Below, one piece after another: positions 17,045-24,266 of a DNA stretch of 64,000 nt. Source of the stretch: an uncultured Bacteroidota bacterium. Its GTDB lineage: Bacteria > Bacteroidota > Bacteroidia > Bacteroidales > P3. The stretch spans positions 124,001 to 188,000 of the forward strand of contig CADBDA010000001.1 in the NCBI GenBank assembly GCA_902793295.1. Reading direction: 5' to 3'. Under the pieces are notes generated by a model that saw only the letters and a program-made list of their open reading frames with translations, had not been told where the DNA came from and made no database searches. Made by a program: the position numbers and the translations under genes. Within the stretch, counting starts at the first letter, position 1. The number at the start of each line of letters is the position of its first letter.

Positions 17045-17210
17045 GAGATAAGGTCAACATTATCCAGCTTCGTTTTTTCTCTTCAATCTCTACTTTAGAT
17101 CATTTCCATCGGTTCGTGTGAATCGCATCGCTTCCGATGGTCCAATTATTCTATTTTGACCCTTTTGGGGGGAAGAAGTTTTTGGAATTTGTAGTCAAAT
17201 TTTTGATTAT

Positions 17211-17849
17211 ATGAAACGTGTTATGTTTATTTTGGCTTGCATGGCGATGATCGGCTGTGCGGGCGACAACAATGGTAAAGTTAAAGAAGAAATGAGCAAT
17301 ACAAAAGGAGAGCTGAAGGCTTTCGATGTACAGAAGGAGTTTGCGGACAATGGGTTCACTTTTTTTACGAAGAACCTGATTCTGTGTGTGGGAGACAGTA
17401 GCGAAAGCAATGCGATGACTATCGGTTGGGGTGCAATAGGCAACTATCTGGGTCATGATCGTCCGGCGGTGACGGTGTATGTGGCTCCGGCGCGTTATAC
17501 CTATGAATTTATGGAGCGTCACAAGCGTTTCACCATCATGGAGTTTGAGGATCCGGAGGTGTGGCAGTTTTTCGGCAAACGCAGTGGTCGTGAGTTTGTT
17601 GACAGCGCGAACCAAGTCCCGGATGCCAAAGCGGCAGCTATGGGTCTGACGTTGGCCTATACGGAGAATGGTACGCCCTACTACAAGGAGGCGAAGACGG
17701 TGATAGAATGTGAGACGATGACGGCATGGCACCAGACGCCGGAGGATTTCCGCAACGAGACTCCTCGAAAGTGGTATGAGGGCTTTGAGGCCGGTGTGCA
17801 TGCAGTGTATATCGGTGAGGTGCTGGGAGCTTGGAAAACTGAGGATTGA
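17211..17849 (+). CDS. Flavin reductase-like domain lipoprotein
   Basis: The protein has 212 residues. A lipoprotein signal (ACMAMIGC, Cys at residue 16) is followed by a polar linker and a flavin reductase-like/FMN-binding split-barrel domain. The domain shows SNAMTIGWGAIGNYLGHDRPAVTVYVAPARYTYEF and the later EFVDSANQ region. This family normally works in the cytoplasm, binding FMN and reducing flavins with NAD(P)H; an exported lipid-anchored version is unusual. It lies 37 bases before a cupin gene and is probably co-transcribed with it. About 166 bases without a gene precede it. Confidence 0.78.
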   Translation: MKRVMFILACMAMIGCAGDNNGKVKEEMSNTKGELKAFDVQKEFADNGFTFFTKNLILCVGDSSESNAMTIGWGAIGNYLGHDRPAVTVYVAPARYTYEFMERHKRFTIMEFEDPEVWQFFGKRSGREFVDSANQVPDAKAAAMGLTLAYTENGTPYYKEAKTVIECETMTAWHQTPEDFRNETPRKWYEGFEAGVHAVYIGEVLGAWKTED

Positions 17850-17886
17850 GTGTTGTGATTGTCTAAAACTGATAAATGAAATCGAT

Positions 17887-18213
17887 ATGGTCATTGATTT
17901 TGATAAGATAGAAGAGGTCGCCACGCCCAACTTCAAGGGTGGCGAGGGTATTACCCGTATGCGTACGCAGTTTGACGGGATAAACAAGATAATGTATGGA
18001 CGCCTTGATGTGGGTTGCACCATCGGTTATCATGCCCACGAGGAGAACAGCGAAGTGATATACATCACGCGAGGGACGGCCCGCTGCCTTTACGACGGCG
18101 GCGAGGAGCGGCTGACGGCCGGACAATGCCATTACTGTCCCCAAGGTCACTCGCATGGCCTTATCAACGCCAGCGACAGCGAACCGTTGGAGTATTTTGC
18201 CGTTGTGGGATGA
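17887..18213 (+). CDS. Small cupin-domain protein
   Basis: This 108-residue single-domain cupin_2 protein has both conserved motifs. The first, GYHAHEENSEVIYITRGTARC, carries the His/His/Glu metal ligands; the second, HYCPQGHSHGLIN, carries the last His. Such proteins are usually metal-binding isomerases, dioxygenases or sensors of small molecules, and the substrate cannot be inferred. The start at 17887 is chosen because upstream codons in this frame overlap the preceding gene. A bidirectional terminator lies about 200 bases downstream. Confidence 0.8.
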   Translation: MVIDFDKIEEVATPNFKGGEGITRMRTQFDGINKIMYGRLDVGCTIGYHAHEENSEVIYITRGTARCLYDGGEERLTAGQCHYCPQGHSHGLINASDSEPLEYFAVVG

Positions 18214-18410
18214 AGCGGTGTGTCCGCCGTTGACCTCCGGGAAAGCATCGTGAGGTTTGCTTCTATTCCATGTCCTGACATCTCGTCACTAATGGTGCCG
18301 AAAGAAGTGAGATGATGTGTTGTGTGGATTGGGTGATGTGAGAGGGACGCGGGTGTCAGTTATAGGTCTGTCGCTCGTTGAATGGCAGATGTTAGGCTTC
18401 GGGTAAATAT

Positions 18411-18447
18411 AAGGAACGCATCCTTTTTGGGGATGCGTTCCTTTTTT
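18411..18447. terminator. Bidirectional terminator between the cupin gene and serS
   Basis: A perfect 13-bp stem (18411-18423 with 18431-18443, AAGGAACGCATCC) with a seven-base loop is followed by TTTTTT on the plus strand. On the minus strand it is followed by TTATATTTA. It sits between convergent genes, so it can serve both. Nothing else is seen in 18214-18503. Confidence 0.8.
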
Positions 18448-18503
18448 GTGGGTCTTTATCGATATTCTTTTTGTATCTATAAAACCGATGTTTTTGGATG
18501 CGG

Positions 18504-19778
18504 TTAGGAGATTTTGTCGAAGCCCAGGTAGGGTTGGAGACATTGCGGCATGAGGATGCCGTCGGGAGTTTGGTTGTTTTCGAGGAGGGCGGCGACGATA
18601 CGCGGAAGGGCGAGGGCGCTGCCGTTGAGGGTGTGGGCCAGACGCATTTTGCCGTCGGAGTCTTTGAAGCGGAGTTTCATGCGATTGGCTTGGAAGGCCT
18701 CGAAATTGGAGACGGAGCTGACTTCGAGCCAACGCTGCTGTGCGGCGCTCCACACTTCGAAGTCGAAGGTCATGGCGGAGGTGAAGCTGATGTCGCCACC
18801 GCACAGTTTGAGGATGCGGTAGGGGAGGCCGAGTTTGTCGAGGAGGCCGCCGACATGAGCTTTCATTTGCTCGAGCTGGTCGTAACTGCGGTCGGGGTGT
18901 TCGATGACGACGATTTCGACTTTGCTGAATTCGTGGAGACGGTTGAGTCCGCGGACGTCTTTGCCGTAGCTGCCTGCTTCACGGCGGAAGCATTCGCTAT
19001 AGCCCACGTGCTTGATGGGGAACTGGTCGGCATTGACGATGACGTTGCGATAGATGTTGGTGATGGGCACTTCGGCTGTGGGGATCATGTAGAAGCCGTC
19101 GAGAGGGATGGCATACATTTGACCCTCCTTGTCGGGGAGCTGACCGGTGCCGAGGCCGGAGGCTTCGTTGACCATGAGAGGAGGTTGGATTTCGAGGTAG
19201 CCTGCATCGGCAGCGCTGTTGAGGAAGAAGTTGATGAGTGCGCGTTGCAGACGGGCACCTTTGCCTTTATAGACAGGGAAACCGGCGCCGGTGATTTTGT
19301 TGCCCAGTTCGAAATCGACGAGGTCATATTTGGTGCAGAGGTCCCAGTGGGGCAGTGCGTCGGCGGGCAGGTTGGGCATGGTGCCGAAGCGTCCCACTTC
19401 GAGGTTGTCTTCGGCCGTGCGTCCTTGAGGGACGGAGAGATGGGGAGCGTTGGGGAGGGAGATGAGTTTGGCGTTGAGTTGCGATTCGACGTTGACCATT
19501 TGGTCGGCGAGTTGTTTTTCGTCGGCTTTGAGTTGAGCGGTGCGAGCTTTCTTCTGTTCAGCTTCATCGCGTTTGCCCTGTTTGAAGAGCAGACCGACTT
19601 CTTTGGCGATAGCGTTTTGTTCGGCTTTGAGGTCGTCGGATTGTTTTTGGAGGGAGCGGCGTTGTTCGTCGAGGGAGATGATTTCGTCGATACGTTGTTC
19701 GACATTGTCGACGTGTTTTATCTTAAGGCGCTGGATGCATTCGTCGCGGTGCTCTTTGATGTATTGGATTTGAAGCAT
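18504..19778 (-). CDS. serS: Seryl-tRNA synthetase
   Basis: SerRS charges tRNA-Ser (and tRNA-Sec) with serine. The 424-residue protein has the N-terminal coiled-coil arm (about residues 25-105, rich in Lys, Glu and Gln). The class II core follows: motif 2 as FRREAGSYGKDVRGLNRLHEF and motif 3 as NGSALALPRIVAALLENNQ. The start at 19778 (MLQIQYIKEHRDEC) matches the family; an in-frame ATG 16 codons upstream would add a non-homologous extension reaching into the ferredoxin terminator region. Confidence 0.95.
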   Translation of the reverse strand: MLQIQYIKEHRDECIQRLKIKHVDNVEQRIDEIISLDEQRRSLQKQSDDLKAEQNAIAKEVGLLFKQGKRDEAEQKKARTAQLKADEKQLADQMVNVESQLNAKLISLPNAPHLSVPQGRTAEDNLEVGRFGTMPNLPADALPHWDLCTKYDLVDFELGNKITGAGFPVYKGKGARLQRALINFFLNSAADAGYLEIQPPLMVNEASGLGTGQLPDKEGQMYAIPLDGFYMIPTAEVPITNIYRNVIVNADQFPIKHVGYSECFRREAGSYGKDVRGLNRLHEFSKVEIVVIEHPDRSYDQLEQMKAHVGGLLDKLGLPYRILKLCGGDISFTSAMTFDFEVWSAAQQRWLEVSSVSNFEAFQANRMKLRFKDSDGKMRLAHTLNGSALALPRIVAALLENNQTPDGILMPQCLQPYLGFDKIS

Positions 19779-19823
19779 GATGTGTGGGTATGGGGTATAT
19801 GATGTTTTTTTATGGTTGAAAGA

Positions 19824-19859
19824 CAAGGGGATGTTCCGCTCAGGCGAAACATCCCCTTG
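19824..19859 (-). terminator. Terminator of the ferredoxin gene
   Basis: A perfect 12-bp stem (19824-19835 with 19848-19859, CAAGGGGATGTT) with a GC-containing loop lies 34 bases after the ferredoxin stop. The minus-strand tail is only moderately T-rich (TCTTTC). It separates the abundant ferredoxin message from serS. Confidence 0.65.
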
Positions 19860-19893
19860 ATACTATTCAGGCATGTTGCCTGTGATGTGACGA

Positions 19894-20061
19894 TTAGCCT
19901 TCGACGATGGCGCCGGTGGGGCAAGCGTCTGCGCAGGTGCCGCAGCTAACGCAAGCGTTCTCGTCAATCTTGTAGATGTCGCCTTCGGAGATGGCTCCCA
20001 CGGGGCATTCGCCAGCGCAGGTACCGCAAGCAACACATGTGTCAGTGATTCTGTAAGCCAT
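19894..20061 (-). CDS. 2x[4Fe-4S] ferredoxin
   Basis: The 55-residue protein was read directly from the minus strand and starts MAYRITDTCVACGTCAGECP. It has two complete CxxCxxCxxxCP clusters: cysteines 9, 12, 15, 19 and 37, 40, 43, 47. This is the clostridial-type low-potential electron carrier used by pyruvate:ferredoxin oxidoreductase and hydrogenases, which fits the hydG and ferredoxin-linked anaerobic metabolism suggested elsewhere in the window. It has its own promoter box and terminator, consistent with a highly expressed single gene. Confidence 0.95.
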   Translation of the reverse strand: MAYRITDTCVACGTCAGECPVGAISEGDIYKIDENACVSCGTCADACPTGAIVEG

Positions 20062-20093
20062 TTTTTTTAGTTTTTAGGGTTAATAATGTTTTG

Positions 20094-20101
20094 CAAAAGT
20101 A
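20094..20101 (-). promoter_or_regulatory. -7 box of the ferredoxin gene
   Basis: The minus strand reads TACTTTTG, matching TAnnTTTG. A start near 20087 leaves about 26 bases before the ATG at 20061. Confidence 0.55.
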
Positions 20102-20223
20102 CTATAAAAAATGCAAATGAGGATTTATTTTAGCAATATTTTTGATAAAAATGTTTCAGTTTATTGATTGTTAGTGTGATGTGTAGAGCGTGATGAGATG
20201 TGCAAGCAGCGGGAAGGGGTGGG

Positions 20224-21243
20224 TTAGTGGAGGTTTTCGAGAAGCCGTTTCATGATTTTGGCGGGTGATTTTTTTGCATAGAGGATGGCGTAGACGGCTT
20301 CGACGATGGGCATGTGGAGCTGCTGTTGGCGGCGTATTTTTTCGATGCCGTCGACGGCGTAGTAGCCTTCGGCGACCATTTTCATTTCGAGTTGTGCAGC
20401 TTTGATGCTGTAACCGTAGCCGAGCATGTTGCCGAAGGTGCGGTTGCGGCTGAACTGGGAGTAACTGGTTACGAGGAGGTCGCCAAGGTAGGCGAAGCTT
20501 TCGAACTGACGGAGACGGGCGTCGGCGTTGAAGTCGCCATCGCCGATGATGGGCGAGATGGTCTGCATGAAGTCGGTCATTTCCTGGAGGGCGTTGGAGA
20601 TGAGGACGGCGATGATGTTGTCGCCGTAGCCCAGGCCGCGGCAGAGGCCGGCGGCAATGGCGTAGATGTTTTTGAGTACGGCGGCGCATTCGATGCCGGT
20701 CATATCGGTGGAGTAGGTCGTCTTGATGTACTGGCATGAGATTTGTCGGCGGACCTGCTCGGCGAAATCCTTGTTGGTGGAGGCGACGGTAAGGTAGGTC
20801 AGTTTTTGTCGGGCGGCTTCTTCGGCGTGGGAAGGGCCGCTGATGATGCACATCTGGCTATAGTCGATGTTCATCTGCTCGCGGAGGTATTCGGTGATGA
20901 TGGCCGTGAATTCGGGGACGATGCCTTTGACGGCGGAGATGTAGCGTTTGGATTGGAGGAGGATAGGGGAGACGTCCTTGAGCGCGCGGTGGATGAAGGC
21001 CGATGGGATGACGATGTAGATATCGTCGCTTTTGCGGATCACCTCGTTGATGTCGCTAGAGATATTGGTGCGGGAAGTGTCGATATAAGCCTCGCTGAGG
21101 TAGAGCGGGTTGTGTTTTTCTTCGAGGAGGGTGGGGATGGCTTCCTCCTCGCGAACCCACCAGTTGATTTTGCGGTCTTTCTTTTCGAGGAGTATTTTGA
21201 CGATTGCGGTGGCCCAGCTGCCGCTTCCTAAAAGTCCTATCAT
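20224..21243 (-). CDS. gpsA: NAD(P)H-dependent glycerol-3-phosphate dehydrogenase
   Basis: GpsA reduces dihydroxyacetone phosphate to sn-glycerol 3-phosphate for phospholipid synthesis. The 339-residue protein has the Rossmann loop GLLGSGSWATA at the N-terminus, the AVKGI and SGPSHAEE segments, and the catalytic-lysine region ECAAVLKNIYAIAAGLCRGLGYGDN. The C-terminal helical domain is complete. It stands alone here, with no obvious consensus promoter immediately upstream. Confidence 0.93.
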   Translation of the reverse strand: MIGLLGSGSWATAIVKILLEKKDRKINWWVREEEAIPTLLEEKHNPLYLSEAYIDTSRTNISSDINEVIRKSDDIYIVIPSAFIHRALKDVSPILLQSKRYISAVKGIVPEFTAIITEYLREQMNIDYSQMCIISGPSHAEEAARQKLTYLTVASTNKDFAEQVRRQISCQYIKTTYSTDMTGIECAAVLKNIYAIAAGLCRGLGYGDNIIAVLISNALQEMTDFMQTISPIIGDGDFNADARLRQFESFAYLGDLLVTSYSQFSRNRTFGNMLGYGYSIKAAQLEMKMVAEGYYAVDGIEKIRRQQQLHMPIVEAVYAILYAKKSPAKIMKRLLENLH

Positions 21244-21670
21244 GATGTGATTGTCGGTTTTATTGAATGATTGTTTTGTGGAAAATGGTCGCTTGGGAGA
21301 ACCCCCGATGCCATCTCCGTTTTTTTGATGATGCTTATGGTATATAACAAGGTTTGTTGGTTATTATTTTGTGCATTGGCTTTTTTTTTATATTTTTGCA
21401 AATCTGAAGTTTTTGATTGTCTTATTTAATTGTTTGATAATTAATAAAAAGATGTATGAGCTAAGGTGTGGGAAGTGTCACCCCTTCCAACCTTGCAGCA
21501 GAAAAGAAAAGGCAATTCAGCATCATGGCCTTTGCTTTGTCGGCTTTGGCGATTCGGGGTTGACTGCGGTAGTTCGATGACGATTGTGATGGCGGTGAGT
21601 GCTTTCCCGTTTGGACAATCTAAGCTTCTGGAACAGTAATGATTTGCAAATAAAACTAACAACAAATAAT
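21244..21670. other. 427-bp intergenic region upstream of pepD
   Basis: This AT-rich divergent region contains one good plus-strand promoter (21368-21398). That gives pepD a long leader of about 265 bases, with a hairpin near 21463-21493 (AAGGT..GGAAG with CTTCC..ACCTT). A weaker promoter-like box (TGATTTG near 21641) could give a short leader instead. A 43-codon frame beginning at ATG 21452 is unlike any protein I know. No known riboswitch was recognised. Confidence 0.45.
21368..21398 (+). promoter_or_regulatory. Consensus promoter upstream of pepD
   Basis: TTTG at 21368-21371, a 19-base spacer and TATTTTTG at 21391-21398 match both Bacteroidota elements. Start expected near 21405. Confidence 0.5.
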
Positions 21671-23116
21671 ATGTTATCGAAATTGAAACCTGCCTCTGTA
21701 TGGCGTTATTTTGGCGAGATTATGCAAATCCCGCGTCCCTCGAAACATGAAGAGAAGATATCCGCTTATCTGCAACAATTTGGCAAAGACCACGGTCTGG
21801 AGACCCTCCACGACGCGCTGGGCAATGTGCTGATACGCAAACCCGCCTCGAAAGGCTACGAAAAGTCGCAAGGCGTCTGTCTGCAGGCGCACATGGACAT
21901 GGTGTGCGAAAAGAACGGCGACAAGGAGTTCGACTTCCTGAAAGACGGCATCCAGCCCATCCTTGACGGCGAATGGCTTACAGCCGACGGCACGACGCTG
22001 GGAGCGGACGACGGCATCGGAGTGGCTGCGATACTGGCCATTCTGGATGATGACACGATTGAACACGGACCGCTGGAGGCGCTGTTCACGGTCGACGAGG
22101 AGACCGGCCTTACGGGAGCCGGCGGACTTTCGACGGAGTGGCTGCAGAGCGACATTCTGCTGAACTTCGACGACGAGGACGAAGGTGAGTTCTGCATTGG
22201 CTGTGCCGGAGGTATCGACACCACGGTGGCTATCGACTACACGACGCGCTACTGTCCCGCCGGCGAGGAGGCTTACCGTGTGAAGGTGAGCGGATTGAAG
22301 GGCGGCCACAGCGGCGACGACATCAACAAAGGGCTTGGCAATGCCAACAAGATGCTGACGCGCATCCTGTGGAACGCCACCGAGCAGTGCAAGATAGGCC
22401 TGGCCCGCATTGATGGCGGAAACTTGCGCAATGCTATTGCCCGCGAGGCATGGGCGGACATCGTTGTGGCGAAGGACTACGACGGAGCCTTCCGCGAACT
22501 GGTGGACCGTTTCAGGGAACATCTGACCTTTGAATTCCGCACGACGGAACCCGATCTGAAGGTGGAGTTGGAACCGATAGCGATGCCTCAGTTGCTTATA
22601 GACAGAGAGACGCAGTACAACCTGCTGAACTGCCTGTTGGCCTGTGCCCATGGTGTGCTTGCCATGAGCCGCGAGATACCCAATTTTGTGGAAACGTCGA
22701 CCAATCTGGCCTCAATCAAGATGGACGACAAGCAGATTCACATCGCCACCAGCCAGCGCAGCAGCGTGGAGAGCGCCAAACTGGCCGCGGCGCAGAAGAT
22801 TGAAGCCACCTTCCGAATGATAGGCGCCCATGTGACGCACGGCGACGGTTATCCCGGATGGACGCCCAATCCGACGAGCCGGGTGTTGAAGGTCGGAGTG
22901 GAGACCTACAAGAAGATGTTCGGACACGACCCCGTGGTGCGAGCCATCCATGCCGGACTGGAGTGCGGACTGATAGGGGAGAAATATCCCAAGATGGACA
23001 TGATCAGCTATGGTCCGACACTTCGCGGGGTGCACAGTCCCGACGAGCGCATTGAGATAAAGACGGTACAGATGTTCTGGGATCTGACCCTCGAAATATT
23101 GAAGAATCTGAAGTGA
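21671..23116 (+). CDS. pepD: Cytosol non-specific dipeptidase (aminoacyl-histidine dipeptidase)
   Basis: PepD is an M20/M28-clan zinc dipeptidase that cleaves Xaa-His and other dipeptides in the cytoplasm. The 481-residue protein has the ligands in order: LQAHMDMVCEK, TLGADDGIGVA and DEETGLTGAG (catalytic and bridging Glu), with a later dimerisation domain and HSPDERI near the end. The start at 21671 (MLSKLKPASVWRYF) matches the family; an upstream TTG extension does not. It overlaps the next gene by four bases. Confidence 0.93.
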   Translation: MLSKLKPASVWRYFGEIMQIPRPSKHEEKISAYLQQFGKDHGLETLHDALGNVLIRKPASKGYEKSQGVCLQAHMDMVCEKNGDKEFDFLKDGIQPILDGEWLTADGTTLGADDGIGVAAILAILDDDTIEHGPLEALFTVDEETGLTGAGGLSTEWLQSDILLNFDDEDEGEFCIGCAGGIDTTVAIDYTTRYCPAGEEAYRVKVSGLKGGHSGDDINKGLGNANKMLTRILWNATEQCKIGLARIDGGNLRNAIAREAWADIVVAKDYDGAFRELVDRFREHLTFEFRTTEPDLKVELEPIAMPQLLIDRETQYNLLNCLLACAHGVLAMSREIPNFVETSTNLASIKMDDKQIHIATSQRSSVESAKLAAAQKIEATFRMIGAHVTHGDGYPGWTPNPTSRVLKVGVETYKKMFGHDPVVRAIHAGLECGLIGEKYPKMDMISYGPTLRGVHSPDERIEIKTVQMFWDLTLEILKNLK

Positions 23117-24045
23117 AGCAGCGCGCAGCAATAGGGCATCTGGCCGCTGCCGGAACGTATATCATCTTTGGTGTCAATATCGTTTTCTGTCGTGACATCA
23201 CGACAGAAAGCGGTGTTGCGCCTATTGTGCTGTTTGCGATGAGAGCGTTTTTTTCAGGTATACTGTTCTGGTTGCTCTCGCTGGTGATGCCACGGGAGCG
23301 AGTGGAGCGGAAGGATCTGCTGAAACTGTTTGGAGCGGCGGTGATTGGCATCTTCCTGCCGCAGCTGACGTTTCTGAACGCCATAGCGCGAACCACACCG
23401 GTCGACCTGTCCATCATCACCACCATCACGCCGATTCTGACGATGTTTTTTGCCGCCCTCTTTCTGCGGGAGCCGATCACGTGGAAGAAAGCTGGGGGCG
23501 TGCTGCTGAGTTTTGTAGGAGTGGTGTGGGTGATACTTCAGAGCGACGCGCATGGCGGTGGCGCATTGGCCACCACCCCTTTAGGCATCGTCTATTGTGT
23601 GCTGAACTGCACTATTTTTGCCCTATATCTCGGCACATGCCGGCCGCTGATGAAACGTTATTCGGTGGTGACCTCGATGAAATGGATATTTCTGTTCTCT
23701 TTTCTGCTGTCGGTGCCTTTCACCCTACGACCGTTGACGGCGACCGATTTCGGCGCCGTGAGTGGCGAGTTGTGGTGGAAGATTGCATTCCTGATCTTTT
23801 TTGCCACCTTTGTGGCCTATTTTCTTTTGCCCGTGGGGCAGGCCCACATCCGACCCACACTGGTTAGCATGTATGGCTATCTGCAGCCGATAATTGCCAT
23901 TGCCATCGCCATCGTCACCGGAGGCGACCAACTGACATGGACCAAGCTGGTGGCGGCGCTGCTGGTATTTGTCGGAGTGTGGGTGGTGAGTACTAGCAAG
24001 AAGGCTGAGAATCAGAAAGAAGAATCGCCGATAAGAATGGAATGA
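23113..24045 (+). CDS. EamA/DMT-family transporter
   Basis: This 310-residue inner-membrane protein has ten predicted helices in two EamA halves. Family signatures are visible (FAMRAFFSGILFWLL, then ITTITPILTMFFAALFLREPI in half one and VSMYGYLQPIIAIAIAIV in half two). Substrates of this family are amino acids, nucleobases, sugars or drugs, and none can be chosen here. The start is GTG at 23113, overlapping the pepD stop as GTGA, which shows translational coupling. Pairing with a dipeptidase makes amino-acid export plausible but unproven. Confidence 0.87.
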   Translation: MKQRAAIGHLAAAGTYIIFGVNIVFCRDITTESGVAPIVLFAMRAFFSGILFWLLSLVMPRERVERKDLLKLFGAAVIGIFLPQLTFLNAIARTTPVDLSIITTITPILTMFFAALFLREPITWKKAGGVLLSFVGVVWVILQSDAHGGGALATTPLGIVYCVLNCTIFALYLGTCRPLMKRYSVVTSMKWIFLFSFLLSVPFTLRPLTATDFGAVSGELWWKIAFLIFFATFVAYFLLPVGQAHIRPTLVSMYGYLQPIIAIAIAIVTGGDQLTWTKLVAALLVFVGVWVVSTSKKAENQKEESPIRME

Positions 24046-24067
24046 TGCCGTCATATGCCGGAAAAGA

Positions 24068-24108
24068 AAAATGCCGTGAGGACAAGGATATGTCGTCACG
24101 GCATTTTT
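24068..24108. terminator. Bidirectional terminator after the EamA gene and the microprotein
   Basis: A 12-bp stem (24068-24079 with 24096-24107, AAAATGCCGTGA) carries an inner GACA/TGTC extension in the loop. T tracts follow on both strands (CATTTTTG on plus, CATTTTTCTTTT on minus). It sits between convergent transcription units. Confidence 0.8.
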
Positions 24109-24148
24109 GTTGTCTGTGAGGCTATGGTGGATGTCACAGTAGTGGCAT

Positions 24149-24238
24149 CTATTTCTTTTTCTTGCGCCAGTCGAAATAGAGCATGCCGATGGTCCATACG
24201 GCGGCGCAGACGAGAGCCCAGATGATTAGAGTTGACAT
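24149..24238 (-). CDS. 29-residue single-helix membrane microprotein
   Basis: The frame reads MSTLIIWALVCAAVWTIGML, then YFDWRKKKK and stop. It is one membrane-spanning segment of about 20 residues followed by a strongly positive tail, a topology that would place the C-terminus in the cytoplasm. The ATG lies 28 bases after the stop of the giant repeat-protein gene, and a strong terminator follows the frame, so it would be the last cistron of that transcript. I know no family for it. Such small basic-tailed helices often associate with larger membrane complexes. Whether it is translated is inferred from position and composition only. Confidence 0.55.
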   Translation of the reverse strand: MSTLIIWALVCAAVWTIGMLYFDWRKKKK

Positions 24239-24266
24239 GAGATGAATGTTTTATGAACAAAAGAAG

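Noticed and set aside
21371..21580. A 69-codon plus-strand frame before pepD
   Set aside because: It overlaps the -7 box, has no similarity I recognise and looks like leader sequence; kept only as a note in the intergenic entry.
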